Shown: positions 34,257 to 43,709, counted from the first letter of the stretch. The stretch: 64,000 bases of DNA from an uncultured Oscillospiraceae bacterium (GCA_900548545.1 URKX01000003.1:1-64000), one strand, 5' to 3'. Numbers and translations: made by a program. Notes: generated from the letters alone by a model not told the origin.

Positions 34257-35289
34257 AAGCCTGAAGATTTTAGTGAAAACAATCGTAATAATTGTGTGTG
34301 TTTTGGTTGTTGTTTTTGGCGGCCTGGCACTCTATATCGCATGCAGCCCGCAGCCAGCGGTCTGGTTGCTGAGAAACCAATTTGGCGACGAGGTTGAAAT
34401 TCAGAATGTGGGCAATTACGATGAAATCAAAAAGAATGTAACGGTCCATAAAGACCTTGTGTACCCATCTGAGGATGGAAGAAATACATACGACATCTAT
34501 CTTCCAAAACGGGTGGATAAAGATTTACCGACGGTTGTATGGGTGCATGGGGGCGCGTTTGTTGCCGGTACAAAAGACGGCATTGAGAATTACGCCGTCA
34601 TGCTGGCAAACGAGGGGTACGCGGTTGTTGGTATGGACTACCAATGGGCGCCGGAAATCCAATATCCCGGACAGGTCCGCCAGGTAGAAGAATGCCTGGC
34701 TGCTTTGGAAAGCGTAAAAGGCGCCTATCATTTGGATTTGGGAAACGTCATTTTGTTTGGCGACAGCGCGGGGGCCCATATCGCGGCTCAGGCAGTACTG
34801 CTCGCAACGAATCCGGAATATGAACGGGAAATCGGGGTCCCTTCCGCGATCAGGGCGGAGCAGCTTTCGGGAGCGGTGCTGTATTGCGGCCCGTATGATG
34901 TTTCAAAAATGCTGAACACCGGCAATCAGGCCATTGATTTTTTCGCTTCCCGGATCGGCTGGGCTTTGATGGGGGAAAAGGATTGGCAGGATGGAGAGAT
35001 GATAAAGACCACGACCATTAAGGACTATGCAACCGGCCAATTCCCCCCGGTATTTATCAGCGATGGAAACAGCGGCTCTTTTGAATCCCAGGGCAAGGAG
35101 CTGGTAAGCCATCTGCTGGATGCGGGCGTAGATGTTGCCTCCCTTTTCTTTGAAAAAAGCGAGTATGGGGAAGTGGGGCACGAATATCAATTCAGCATCG
35201 GGGATGGCGGCGCCGGGTCCCTCTGTTATGAGCAGACGATTCTATTTTTGAATCGGATCTCCGAACCCGGGTGCGAAGCCGTCCGATAG
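34249..35289 (+). CDS. membrane-anchored alpha/beta hydrolase (HSL-like esterase)
   Basis: 346 residues. One N-terminal transmembrane anchor (about 5-28), then an alpha/beta hydrolase with HGGAF (His near 100), nucleophile GDSAG (Ser near 173) and a C-terminal GHEYQF that probably provides the catalytic His. The domain faces outside. Related to the hormone-sensitive lipase/carboxylesterase group (Pfam alpha/beta hydrolase_3). Its start lies inside the patatin gene, so the two lipid/ester hydrolases are co-expressed. Confidence 0.87.
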   Translation: MGKSLKILVKTIVIIVCVLVVVFGGLALYIACSPQPAVWLLRNQFGDEVEIQNVGNYDEIKKNVTVHKDLVYPSEDGRNTYDIYLPKRVDKDLPTVVWVHGGAFVAGTKDGIENYAVMLANEGYAVVGMDYQWAPEIQYPGQVRQVEECLAALESVKGAYHLDLGNVILFGDSAGAHIAAQAVLLATNPEYEREIGVPSAIRAEQLSGAVLYCGPYDVSKMLNTGNQAIDFFASRIGWALMGEKDWQDGEMIKTTTIKDYATGQFPPVFISDGNSGSFESQGKELVSHLLDAGVDVASLFFEKSEYGEVGHEYQFSIGDGGAGSLCYEQTILFLNRISEPGCEAVR

Positions 35290-35540
35290 GCGCCAAACAC
35301 CGGTTCTGCCTCTGGATGGCGGCCTGCCGTGAAAAATATTTTGAAAACCACGTGCGGGCGTACCAGAGGGAGGGGGCATGGCAAAGGGCACCAGGGCCCG
35401 CCGGAGGTTGTTTATGGACAGGAAAATGGAATCCTTCGCAGTGCCCATTGGCCGCAGCTTTATAGCTGCGGCCAATTCTTGCTTCTTTGCGGATTTCCTG
35501 GGGGGCTGACGCTGCCGTAAATGAAAATTTCCAGCCTATG
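35290..35540. other. intergenic region with terminator
   Basis: No gene seen. A hairpin terminator is annotated at 35447-35488; the rest has no recognised element. Confidence 0.5.
35447..35488 (+). terminator. terminator after the esterase gene
   Basis: 13-bp stem ATTGGCCGCAGCT/AGCTGCGGCCAAT with a 4-base loop followed by TCTTGCTTCTTT. Confidence 0.75.
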
Positions 35541-35569
35541 TTGTCCTAACCGGGGGTTTATGGTATACT
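35541..35569 (+). promoter_or_regulatory. promoter of the membrane AraC regulator
   Basis: TTGTCC, 17 bases, TATACT. Confidence 0.65.
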
Positions 35570-35647
35570 TGAAAGAAATTTAAGATGGAACGATTTTCGT
35601 GTTGTAAGAACGTTTTTCGATACAGATGGAAGAAATGGGGGATATAG

Positions 35648-37819
35648 TTGAAGCTTTATCGGCGCTTTTTAGCTTCCTACCTCTGTGTATGTTTGCTCCC
35701 GCTGGCCTTTTCCTTGGTGATGGTGGCCAATGTGCGGCAGGGCATTGAAGAATCGGTGAGAAAAGAGCAGGATACAACCTTGAACACGGCTCAAACCGAT
35801 TTGGAGAGCTGTTTGGTGGAGGCTTCCAATTCTTTGGAGGTCCTTTCCGAGAACGAGCAGTTGAAAAATTGGGGGCTTGCCCATTTCCCCGAGAGCCGCG
35901 ATGTCTACAATATGGGCAGTATTTTGCAGATGATGGAAACGGTTGTCCGGCAGCGGCCTTCCTATATTCGCTGCTTTGCTTACCTCCCTCGCAGCGGCTA
36001 TTTGATGACCAACCGGAGCACGTACCATCCGGACCAGGCGCAGCTTTCCACCTGGGATATCGATGTGGACTACGCCCAGTTGCTGGAAGGCTTGGAAGAC
36101 AGCGGGATCAATGCCAGCGTCCGCACGCTGTATCCTGAGGATGGGGGGAACGGGTACTTGCTGGTATCCAAAAGCTGCTATGACAGCAGATACCGCACAG
36201 TCTACGCATCCTTGGGGATTCTGATTGAACTGGATAAAGAGGAGTCTTTCTTAAACACGGATACTTCCCAGATGTTTGTGTTGGAAGAGAATGGCCGCCT
36301 GTTTTGCGGCGGTGAGATTTCCCGAAAGGCGCTCCCTCACATTGAACAGGCACAGTCCGCCCGGGGGGAAGTCCGGATGGACGGGGAGCCTTGGCTGTTT
36401 TCCCTGTCTGAGGGAGGGAATTTCAGCAATTTGCGCTATGGCTTTTTAACTTTGCGCAGTGTGTATTACAGCTCGTTGCGGCCCTTGCTGTGGCAGTTGG
36501 CGGTGCTGCTCTTTGCAACAGCGGTGGGAGTGGCGCTGGCGATCCTTCTCAGCCGCCGGACATGGACGCCTATGCGGCAGATCATACCGGTGGTGGAAAA
36601 GTCCAAGGGGAACCACGGGGAAGAGTATCGTTCCCTGGCGGAGTTTTCCAAGGCCCTCACCGTGTTTGCCCAGGAGCAGGAGCAGCTTTTGGAAAAGTTG
36701 TCCCAGTCGGAGGAACGGGGGAACGATTTGGCCCTCTGGCGTTACCTGCTGGGGTTTACAAAAGACGCCTCCTGCCTTTCGCGGTATTTGGAGGAGAGCC
36801 AGCCCTACCGGCTGCTGGCTCTGTTTCCGGCTGTGCCGGAAACGAACCCTGTTGAAAGCGGCGGGGATGCCGTATCTTCTAAGCTGTATAAAGTTTTAGA
36901 GCGCGTATTTTTAGACAGCGAAAACGGTCTGTGCCAGACCATGGGAAGCGTGATGGTGCTCTTGGTACAGAACCTTGTGGAATTGGAGGATATCCGGAAT
37001 AAGGTGGAGCAAGTCCAGCGGGAAAGCGGGCAAACGCTGGTGTGCTACGTCAGCGATGTGTGCCTGCGTTTGTCGGAGGCTCCGGAAGCTTGGAACTGGA
37101 TCAACCGTGCTTACGATCAGGATACCTTTTGGCAGCATCCCCGTGACGCGGGGGTTTGGGTGGCCAGGGAGCTTTTGGAGTATCCTGGTTATGCGGGGGA
37201 TTTCCTTGCCCACCGCAAGCAGCTGTTTTCCGCTTTGGCGGCTGGGAGGCAGGATAAGGTTCAAAAACAGCTGGACGTGATGCTGCGGGAGGATATCCTA
37301 AACCCAGAATTGCCGGTTGAGGTGATCCGCCACCGCTGCGGCAGTGTGGTAGAGGCGCTGCTCCCTCACCTGCGGGAAAGCGACCATAAAGAAGCTATGA
37401 AAACGGTGGGGGCTTCCACTTTGTGGGAGATGGAACAAGGACTGAGGGAGCTGTTCCAGAAAGCGCGGTTGGAGAGCCAAACGGAGAAAAACGAAGAGGA
37501 AGGCAGCCGGTTGGTAGCGCAAGTGCGGGCCTGTATCCAGGAAAACTATCAGGACCCCTTGCTCAATGTGTCCCTTATTGCCGACAAGCTGGGCAGGAAC
37601 CTTTCCACCCTGAGCCACCAGTACAAGGATCTGACAGGCCGGGGCTTGTTGGAGGATCTTCACGGGGTGCGCCTGGAAGCGGCCAAGCGGCTATTGAAAG
37701 AGGGCAAAACAGTGCGGGAAACTGCAGAACTTTCCGGATATGGAGATTCCCGTGCTTTGATCCGTGCGTTTAAACGTTATGAGGGGAGCACCCCAGGACA
37801 GTTTGTGGACAAAAAATAA
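35648..37819 (+). CDS. membrane-bound AraC-family regulator of the adjacent sugar ABC importer
   Basis: 723 residues starting at TTG 35648. Transmembrane helix at about 8-28, extracellular Cache-like sensor (about 30-275), second helix at about 277-302, a linker region, and a C-terminal AraC double helix-turn-helix (about 625-720; LSGYGDSRALIRAFKRYEGSTPGQF). This is the one-component transmembrane AraC type common beside LplABC-like importers in Firmicutes. It probably senses an external sugar and activates the operon at 38086. The first GTG/ATG alternatives inside the helix are less likely. Confidence 0.88.
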   Translation: MKLYRRFLASYLCVCLLPLAFSLVMVANVRQGIEESVRKEQDTTLNTAQTDLESCLVEASNSLEVLSENEQLKNWGLAHFPESRDVYNMGSILQMMETVVRQRPSYIRCFAYLPRSGYLMTNRSTYHPDQAQLSTWDIDVDYAQLLEGLEDSGINASVRTLYPEDGGNGYLLVSKSCYDSRYRTVYASLGILIELDKEESFLNTDTSQMFVLEENGRLFCGGEISRKALPHIEQAQSARGEVRMDGEPWLFSLSEGGNFSNLRYGFLTLRSVYYSSLRPLLWQLAVLLFATAVGVALAILLSRRTWTPMRQIIPVVEKSKGNHGEEYRSLAEFSKALTVFAQEQEQLLEKLSQSEERGNDLALWRYLLGFTKDASCLSRYLEESQPYRLLALFPAVPETNPVESGGDAVSSKLYKVLERVFLDSENGLCQTMGSVMVLLVQNLVELEDIRNKVEQVQRESGQTLVCYVSDVCLRLSEAPEAWNWINRAYDQDTFWQHPRDAGVWVARELLEYPGYAGDFLAHRKQLFSALAAGRQDKVQKQLDVMLREDILNPELPVEVIRHRCGSVVEALLPHLRESDHKEAMKTVGASTLWEMEQGLRELFQKARLESQTEKNEEEGSRLVAQVRACIQENYQDPLLNVSLIADKLGRNLSTLSHQYKDLTGRGLLEDLHGVRLEAAKRLLKEGKTVRETAELSGYGDSRALIRAFKRYEGSTPGQFVDKK

Positions 37820-37929
37820 GCACTGCGCAAGATTTGAAGGTTGTCCCGTTAAACCCGCGAAAACACTGGCTTTTTCTTGCTTTTTTGAACTGCCAAATTT
37901 TGCGGGATTAGCGGGGCAAATTTTGGCTA

Positions 37930-37958
37930 TTTACAGTCTGTTAAAAATTCATTAACAT
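37930..37958 (+). promoter_or_regulatory. promoter of the ABC importer operon
   Basis: TTTACA, 17 bases, TAACAT. The weak -10 would suit an activator-dependent promoter. Confidence 0.55.
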
Positions 37959-38006
37959 ATTTTTAGTGAAAATCGACACGGGGTGCCGGTTTCTTTGTGT
38001 ATCTGC

Positions 38007-38045
38007 CATTTTTGAAGGGTTTGCAAGTTGCAATCCCCAAAAATG
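38007..38045. repeat. long inverted repeat in the leader of the ABC importer operon
   Basis: CATTTTTG (38007-38014) faces CAAAAATG (38038-38045), with GGG/CCC and TTGCAA/TTGCAA inside. Located between promoter and first start codon; either an operator or an RNA hairpin. Confidence 0.6.
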
Positions 38046-38085
38046 CAAGGCACGAATACTACGGAAGAGAGGAATGAAGTGCGTT

Positions 38086-39054
38086 ATGAGTAAGTCCGCA
38101 TCGGCTTCCGCAAGCTCTGTCAGCCAAGTCCGGAAAGGGCGGAAGTACAGTTGGTACAACATCAAAAGGAACACGGCGAGGAACTGGCCTTTACTGATTA
38201 TGGTTTTGCCGGCGCTGGCGTTCTACATCTTGTTCCACTACGTCCCCATGGGCGGCCTGTTGATGGCTTTTGAGGATTTCAAACCAAAGCTGGGCCTGTT
38301 TGGTTCCCCCTTTGTTGGGCTGGAAAATTTTACAGATTTCTTCAGCTCCGTATTTGCTTGGCGTACCATCCGCAACACTTTGATTTTGAGCCTGTTGCAG
38401 ATCGGCATCGAATTCCCCATCACCATCATCTTCGCTCTGCTCTTGAACGAACTGCGCAGCAAACGTTATAAGAGATTGGTGCAGACCGTTTCTTATATGC
38501 CTTATTTCGTTTCCATGGTGGTTATGGCTGGCATCATCGTAGACTTCTGCTCTACCACCGGCCCTCTGACCCAGCTGGTGAGTTTGTTTACCGGCAGCAG
38601 CGAAAACCTGCTGGGCAACATGAACAACTGGCGGCCTATCTACGTACTGTCCGACTTATGGAAAGACCTGGGCTTCAACGCGATCATTTATGTGGCTGCC
38701 CTATCCGGGATCGACCAGACCCTGTATGAGGCTGCCGAGATCGACGGCGCCAACCGCTTCCAGCGGATCTTGCGGGTGACCATCCCCGGCATTATCGACA
38801 CCATTATGATTATGCTTATCCTGCGCATTGGCCAGATGCTCTCTGTGGGCTATGAGAAAACCATTTTGCTTTACAACCCCCAGGTGTACGAAACTGCCGA
38901 TATCCTCTCCAGCTTCATTTACCGCAAGGGTATTCAGGAAATGAACTACGGGTATTCCACAGCCGTTTCGCTGTTTAACTCTGTGATCAACTTCACCCTG
39001 CTGATCGTGGCCAACGCTTTCAGCCGGAAATACACGGAAACTGGCTTGTTCTAA
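38086..39054 (+). CDS. carbohydrate ABC transporter permease, LplB type
   Basis: 322 residues from ATG 38086; ATG 38074 is too close to the AGAGG site and a frame opening at 37966 runs through the leader. Six helices with the EAAEIDGANRFQRILRVTIPG coupling loop of MalF-like permeases; the N-terminal NWPLLIMVLPALAFYILFHYVPMGG is typical of LplB/YtcP partners that import oligosaccharides or uronate-containing sugars. Pairs with the permease at 39079. No ATPase gene is in the operon, so a shared MsmK-like ATPase is expected. Confidence 0.9.
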   Translation: MSKSASASASSVSQVRKGRKYSWYNIKRNTARNWPLLIMVLPALAFYILFHYVPMGGLLMAFEDFKPKLGLFGSPFVGLENFTDFFSSVFAWRTIRNTLILSLLQIGIEFPITIIFALLLNELRSKRYKRLVQTVSYMPYFVSMVVMAGIIVDFCSTTGPLTQLVSLFTGSSENLLGNMNNWRPIYVLSDLWKDLGFNAIIYVAALSGIDQTLYEAAEIDGANRFQRILRVTIPGIIDTIMIMLILRIGQMLSVGYEKTILLYNPQVYETADILSSFIYRKGIQEMNYGYSTAVSLFNSVINFTLLIVANAFSRKYTETGLF

Positions 39055-39078
39055 ACCCAAGGGAAGGAGAGAGAAAAA

Positions 39079-39990
39079 ATGGCAATGGTCAAAAACAAGT
39101 CCACAGGCAGCAAGATCTTCAATGTCTGCAACATCCTGTTCTTCGCCCTGATCATGATTGTATGTATCCTGCCAGTGTGGCACGTGTTCTGCGCGTCCTT
39201 CTCCAACGCCAGCTGGGTGATGAACCAGCAAGGCTTGATCTGGCGCATTGAGGGATTTAATGTCAACGGCTACAAATTGGTGTTTACCAACAACAATATC
39301 TGGACGGGTTACCTGAACACCTTTATTTATGTGATCGGTACCACAGTGCTGGGTATGTTTCTCACCGTTATGGCGGCTTACGCCCTGTCCCGGAAGGATT
39401 TCATCTGGGCAAACCCGCTGATGCTGATTATCTCCTTTACGATGCTGTTCTCCGGTGGTATCGTCACCTTGTACATTCTGGTTACCCAAACCCTGGGAAT
39501 GTACGACAGCCGCTGGGCTTTGATCCTGCCCAACTGCATGAGTGCCTTCTACTTGATCCTGGTGCGCACCGCTATGCAGAACGTCCCGGAAAGCCTGGAA
39601 GAGTCTGCCATGCTGGATGGTGCCGGCCGGTTCACCATTTTGTTCCAGATTATGCTGCCCCTGATTAAGGCCACCCTGGCCACCATCATCCTCTACTATG
39701 TCATCGGCAACTGGAACAGCTGGTTTAACGCCATGATCTATCTGCGGTCCTCTGACAAGTATCCCCTGCAGCTGGTCTTGAAAGAGCTTTTGGTGGATGC
39801 CAACAACAGCGCCAACTCCAACGTGGATTTGAGCGTGTTGGCTTCGGGCGAGTCGGGTGACGCGGTCCTCTACAAACAGCTGACGAAATACTGCACAATT
39901 ATGGTTTCTACGGTGCCCATGTTCATCTTCTACCCCTTCATTCAGAAGTACTTCGAGTCTGGCGTTATGATCGGTGCGATCAAGGGGTAA
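39079..39990 (+). CDS. carbohydrate ABC transporter permease, LplC type
   Basis: 303 residues from ATG 39079 after AAGGAGAG. Second permease, MalG-like, with six helices and EESAMLDGAGRFTILFQIMLP as coupling loop. Ends with the QKYFESGVMIGAIKG tail typical for LplC. 24 bases after the first permease. Confidence 0.92.
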   Translation: MAMVKNKSTGSKIFNVCNILFFALIMIVCILPVWHVFCASFSNASWVMNQQGLIWRIEGFNVNGYKLVFTNNNIWTGYLNTFIYVIGTTVLGMFLTVMAAYALSRKDFIWANPLMLIISFTMLFSGGIVTLYILVTQTLGMYDSRWALILPNCMSAFYLILVRTAMQNVPESLEESAMLDGAGRFTILFQIMLPLIKATLATIILYYVIGNWNSWFNAMIYLRSSDKYPLQLVLKELLVDANNSANSNVDLSVLASGESGDAVLYKQLTKYCTIMVSTVPMFIFYPFIQKYFESGVMIGAIKG

Positions 39991-40075
39991 AGCAATTTTC
40001 CTTTACGAAGCAACAGCGCGCCTGCGCTTTTGCCCACATACACACTTACCATCTATGTTAAGGAGGAAAACCAAC

Positions 40076-41740
40076 ATGAAAAATGCCAAAAAGCTGGTTG
40101 CTATGCTGCTGGTTCTGGCCATGGTTCTGTCTTTGGGCGCCTGCGGTAATAACGCAAGCAACGGCAGCTCCGCTTCCAGCCAGACTTCCACCACGTCTGA
40201 CAGCGGCGACAGCAGCACTGCTGAAGAGGGCAACACTGCTGAACCCGGCGAATTCAAGCTGCCCATCGTGGACGAGCCTGTCACCCTGACCTACTTCAAC
40301 GCCGATGATACCAACGCTGCCATCATCACCAATGACTGGAACGACAACGAGTTCTATCAGGAGATGGAGCGCCGCACCGGTGTCCATCTGGAGTTTGAAA
40401 CTGTTTCCAGTGCTGACTATCAGACCAACTTCAACCTGATGATCGCTTCCGGTAAGCTGGCCGACCTGATCTATGTGGGCGCTTCCTACTACGCTGAGGG
40501 CGTGGACGCCGCTATTGATGACGGCTACTTCCTGGATCTGACGGACAAGGTTGAGGAGTATATGCCCAACTACAACGCTATCCGTACTTCCGATATCCAA
40601 TACGAGCTGCTGTCCACCACCGACTCCGGCCGTTTGGGCGCTGTGTACGAGCTGCGTCAGTCCAAGCAGGGCCCCTGGCTGGGTCTGTGGATCCGTCAGG
40701 ATTGGCTGGACGACCTGGGCCTGGATACCCCGGTCACCTTTGACGATTACCACGAAGTCCTGACCGCTTTTAAAGAAGAGAAGGGCGCTACTGCTCCCCT
40801 GATCCTCAACTTCTCTGGTTCTGACGGCGAGTTCGGCACCATGTCCGGCGGCTTGAACGTCCTGAACAGCTGGCAGCTGGATGAAACCGGCAAGGTCAAC
40901 TTTGGGCCTTACATGGACGCTTGGAAAGAGTATGTCACCATTATGCATCAGTGGTTTGAAGAGGGCCTGATTGACCCCGACTTCATGGCTACCGATGAGC
41001 GTACCGCCGATATGGCTAAGGTTGTGACCGGTGCTTCCGGCCTGTTTGCCGCCCTGTACACCATGCCCTCTGTTTACGAGGCTTCTTCCGATGATCCCAA
41101 TATGAATCTGGCTCCTGTCAATCCTCCTGTGAAGAACGAGGGCGACGAGATCCACATCCGCCTGCGCGACTCTTATACTTCCGGCAACACCGCCATTTCC
41201 GCTGACTGCGAGAATTGGGAAGTCGCGATGCGTTGGCTGGACTACCTGTACACCGAGGAAGGCGCTCTGCTGGCCAACTATGGCGTTGAGGGTGATACCT
41301 TCGAGTTTGACGAGAACGGCGATCCCGTTTTCACCGACAAGATTCTGAAAAATGAGAATGGCTGGACCATGACCCAGACTGTGGCCAGCTACTTGTGCCC
41401 CTCCGCTGGCATTGCCAACTGGTCCGACTGGACCCGTGAGCTGGCCGGTGTGTCTGAAAAAGACCAGGCTTGCTACGATGTGTGGGGCCAGGCTGATGAC
41501 GCTTGGCGTCTGCCCTCTTCTGTGTCTTTGACCCAGGATGAATCTACCGAGCGCGCTGCCCTGTACGCTGATATCAGCACCACCGTGAAGGAGCAAACTG
41601 CTCAGTTCATCAGCGGCGCCCTGGATATCGAGTCTAACTGGGATGCTTACATTGCTTCTCTGGAGTCCAGCGGCATTGAGCGTGCCATTGAGATCACTCA
41701 GGCTGCTTACGACCGTTACCTGGGCCGTGTGCAGGAGTAA
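40076..41740 (+). CDS. carbohydrate ABC transporter substrate-binding lipoprotein
   Basis: 554 residues from ATG 40076 (AAGGAGG at about 40060; a longer frame to 39974 is unsupported). Lipoprotein signal with lipobox LGAC (Cys23), a Ser/Thr-rich linker to about residue 60, then a family 1 extracellular solute-binding fold (LplA/YtcQ-like; NMNLAPVNPPVKNEGD, WLDYLYTEEGALLANYG). It captures the sugar outside the membrane for the two permeases. Codon use is strongly biased to GCT/TCC/CTG-type major codons compared with neighbours, suggesting high expression. Confidence 0.92.
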   Translation: MKNAKKLVAMLLVLAMVLSLGACGNNASNGSSASSQTSTTSDSGDSSTAEEGNTAEPGEFKLPIVDEPVTLTYFNADDTNAAIITNDWNDNEFYQEMERRTGVHLEFETVSSADYQTNFNLMIASGKLADLIYVGASYYAEGVDAAIDDGYFLDLTDKVEEYMPNYNAIRTSDIQYELLSTTDSGRLGAVYELRQSKQGPWLGLWIRQDWLDDLGLDTPVTFDDYHEVLTAFKEEKGATAPLILNFSGSDGEFGTMSGGLNVLNSWQLDETGKVNFGPYMDAWKEYVTIMHQWFEEGLIDPDFMATDERTADMAKVVTGASGLFAALYTMPSVYEASSDDPNMNLAPVNPPVKNEGDEIHIRLRDSYTSGNTAISADCENWEVAMRWLDYLYTEEGALLANYGVEGDTFEFDENGDPVFTDKILKNENGWTMTQTVASYLCPSAGIANWSDWTRELAGVSEKDQACYDVWGQADDAWRLPSSVSLTQDESTERAALYADISTTVKEQTAQFISGALDIESNWDAYIASLESSGIERAIEITQAAYDRYLGRVQE

Positions 41741-41773
41741 TCCGCCTCTGGAAGAAATTCTTTAAAAACAACG

Positions 41774-41802
41774 AGGGCCCTGCCTTTTGGCAGGGCCCTT
41801 TT
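41774..41802. terminator. terminator after the substrate-binding gene
   Basis: GGGCCCTGCC TTTT GGCAGGGCCC then TTTT; may also serve the convergent GH25 gene. Confidence 0.88.
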
Positions 41803-41851
41803 GTGTGCTTGCTTTCTGTGACAAGCGCTTTAGCTTTACAGATGTGGCGTG

Positions 41852-42685
41852 TTATTGATTCCCCAGGTTGGCAAGTACAGCTGCCAGCTCCTGGCGGGTG
41901 ATGGGGCTTTGCGGCCGGAAATTGCCGTCGGTGTCCCCGTTCATCAGGCCCGACTCCTTGGCGTAAGCCACGGCGCCCTGGGCCCAATCAGCCACTGGCT
42001 TGGCAGCCAGCTCGGCAAGATATTGTTCCATGTAGTCTTTCCACTGTTGGTAGGTGGGCATTTCATCCTCCTCCTTTCCTGTCCCGTTTCCCCCGTCCAT
42101 GGCGGAAATGAGGCTGGGGTAGTCTTTGTAGGCATAGTTGCCATCAAAGGCCTTCCCTCCAATGGAGAGGCTGTCCGTGTACTGCCAAATGCCGTATGGC
42201 TTTGCATAGGTGCAGTGGCTGTTCCACTGGGCCACCCATTTGTCGTACCGGTCAAGCTGGGGGCTGTTCAACAGGCCGTCCAACCAGCTTAACGAGGCGT
42301 AAATGCCTGTGTACAGCCCTGCTGCCTCCAGGGCGCCGCAAAATGGCTGGCAGGTGGCTGTCAGATCCCCGCCGGCGATCTGTGGGTCTTCCACATCGTA
42401 CCACACGCCGTACAGGGGCTTTTTCTCCTGGAGCAGGCGCAGGGCGTGCTGTGCCTCGCTTTTTGCCATAGAACTGTTTACGGCGTAGGAATAGAGGTAA
42501 GCGCCCCAGGGCATTCCCGCTGCCTCTGCTTTTTGGACGTTTTCCTTGAACCGGGCATCGTCCTGGTTGGTGTAGTCCGAGCCAAACCCGCAGCGGAGGA
42601 TGACAAATTGTACCCCGGCGTTTTGCAGGATTGAAAAGTCCACACTGCCGTTGTGTTCGGAAATGTCCACACCCAATTGTTTCAT
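41852..42685 (-). CDS. GH25 muramidase with C-terminal SLH-like module, no signal peptide
   Basis: 277 residues. Residues 1-185 are a glycoside hydrolase 25 lysozyme domain (GVDISEHNG start, YDVEDPQ catalytic acid block, QYTDS near the end). A linker leads to one S-layer homology-like repeat at about 228-275 (WAQGAVAYAKESGLMNGDTD, FRPQSPITRQELAAVLANLG). The N-terminus MKQLGVDISEHNG has no signal peptide, as in phage endolysins, so export must be by lysis, a holin or a non-classical route. No phage genes are adjacent. ATG 42685 after AAGGAGG. Confidence 0.88.
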   Translation of the reverse strand: MKQLGVDISEHNGSVDFSILQNAGVQFVILRCGFGSDYTNQDDARFKENVQKAEAAGMPWGAYLYSYAVNSSMAKSEAQHALRLLQEKKPLYGVWYDVEDPQIAGGDLTATCQPFCGALEAAGLYTGIYASLSWLDGLLNSPQLDRYDKWVAQWNSHCTYAKPYGIWQYTDSLSIGGKAFDGNYAYKDYPSLISAMDGGNGTGKEEDEMPTYQQWKDYMEQYLAELAAKPVADWAQGAVAYAKESGLMNGDTDGNFRPQSPITRQELAAVLANLGNQ

Positions 42686-42953
42686 AAGATTCCTCCTTAG
42701 GATTCGAATAGGGGTTCCCCCTGGGAATAAAGGTAGCTGTGGGAGATGCCCAAGGTGCTGAGGGCGCTGATTTTTTGACAGGCCCTTGACGCCCGGGCAT
42801 TTCTCCTGTAAACTGAAACAAACGGCCTCAGGAAGGGGACGTCCTCCCAGAAGGGAGTTGCGCTAAAAAGTCAGACACCAAAGAGATGCAGGAAGCAGAT
42901 CGGGCGCGCCGGAGCGTGCCGGGTTTGTTTCCTTTTGCCATTTAGGAGGAGAT
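42686..42953. other. larE leader / intergenic region
   Basis: No gene. Contains a short GGACGTCC palindrome near 42837-42844 and several GC-rich partial hairpins between 42790 and 42930. No riboswitch class was recognised. Confidence 0.35.
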
Positions 42954-43697
42954 ATGGACCTTTCACAGTTTTTCCGGCAGTGCCCCAAGGCCGCACTGGG
43001 ATTTTCCGGCGGGGTGGATTCCGCCTATTTGCTGTACGCTGCGGTGGAAAACGGCGCCCAGGTACAGCCTTACTTTGTAAAAACAGCCTTTCAGCCCCAG
43101 TTTGAGCTGGAGGACGCCCGACGGCTGTGTGCCCAGCTGGGGGTGAAACTGTCCGTGTTGGAATTGGATATTTTGAATGTCCCCCAGGTGGCAGAGAACC
43201 CAGCCGACCGGTGTTATTTTTGCAAAAAGGCGCTGTTTGGCCGGTTGAAGGAACAGGCCCAACAAGATGGCTACAGGGTGTTGATGGATGGCACCAATGC
43301 TTCCGATGACGCCGGTGACCGCCCTGGTATGCGGGCGTTGGGGGAGCTTTCCGTCCGGTCACCCCTGCGGGAGTGCGGCATTACCAAAGCACAGGTGCGG
43401 GCGCTTTCCAAAAAGGCGGGGCTGTTCACCTGGGATAAGCCAGCCTATGCCTGCTTGGCCACCCGGATCCCCACAGGCGAGAAGATCCGGGCAGAGGTGC
43501 TCCATCAGGTGGAGCAGGCGGAAGCTGCCCTCTCCGGGATGGGGTATTCCGATTTCCGGGTGCGGGTATTCCACGGGGCGGCCCGGTTGCAGCTGCCGGG
43601 TGGGCAGCTTTCCAAGGCTGTGGAACAGCGGGAGGCGGTCCGGGAGGCGCTGGCCCCCTGGTTTGAAACCGTGCTCTTGGACTTGAAGGCGCGATAA
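42954..43697 (+). CDS. larE: LarE sulfur transferase of nickel-pincer cofactor synthesis
   Basis: 247 residues, PP-loop ATPase (SGGVDS at 18-23). LarE delivers sulfur to the pyridinium dicarboxylate precursor made by LarB. Besides the Cys in YACLATRIP (Cys167), which matches the sacrificial-Cys region of LarE proteins, it has Cys87 and Cys90 in a CYFC motif. Three-Cys LarE proteins have been reported to hold a [4Fe-4S] cluster and act catalytically rather than sacrificing their own Cys; this protein looks like that type. 12 bases before larB. Confidence 0.9.
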   Translation: MDLSQFFRQCPKAALGFSGGVDSAYLLYAAVENGAQVQPYFVKTAFQPQFELEDARRLCAQLGVKLSVLELDILNVPQVAENPADRCYFCKKALFGRLKEQAQQDGYRVLMDGTNASDDAGDRPGMRALGELSVRSPLRECGITKAQVRALSKKAGLFTWDKPAYACLATRIPTGEKIRAEVLHQVEQAEAALSGMGYSDFRVRVFHGAARLQLPGGQLSKAVEQREAVREALAPWFETVLLDLKAR

Positions 43698-43709
43698 GGA
43701 GGGAGAAGA

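Noticed and set aside
40058..41596. Minus-strand open frame of 512 codons opposite the substrate-binding lipoprotein
   Set aside because: Shadow caused by strong codon bias of the highly expressed plus-strand gene; no domain recognised.
41852..42685. Prophage remnant around the GH25 gene
   Set aside because: Neighbours are a sugar importer and lar genes; no phage structural, holin or integrase gene in the window.
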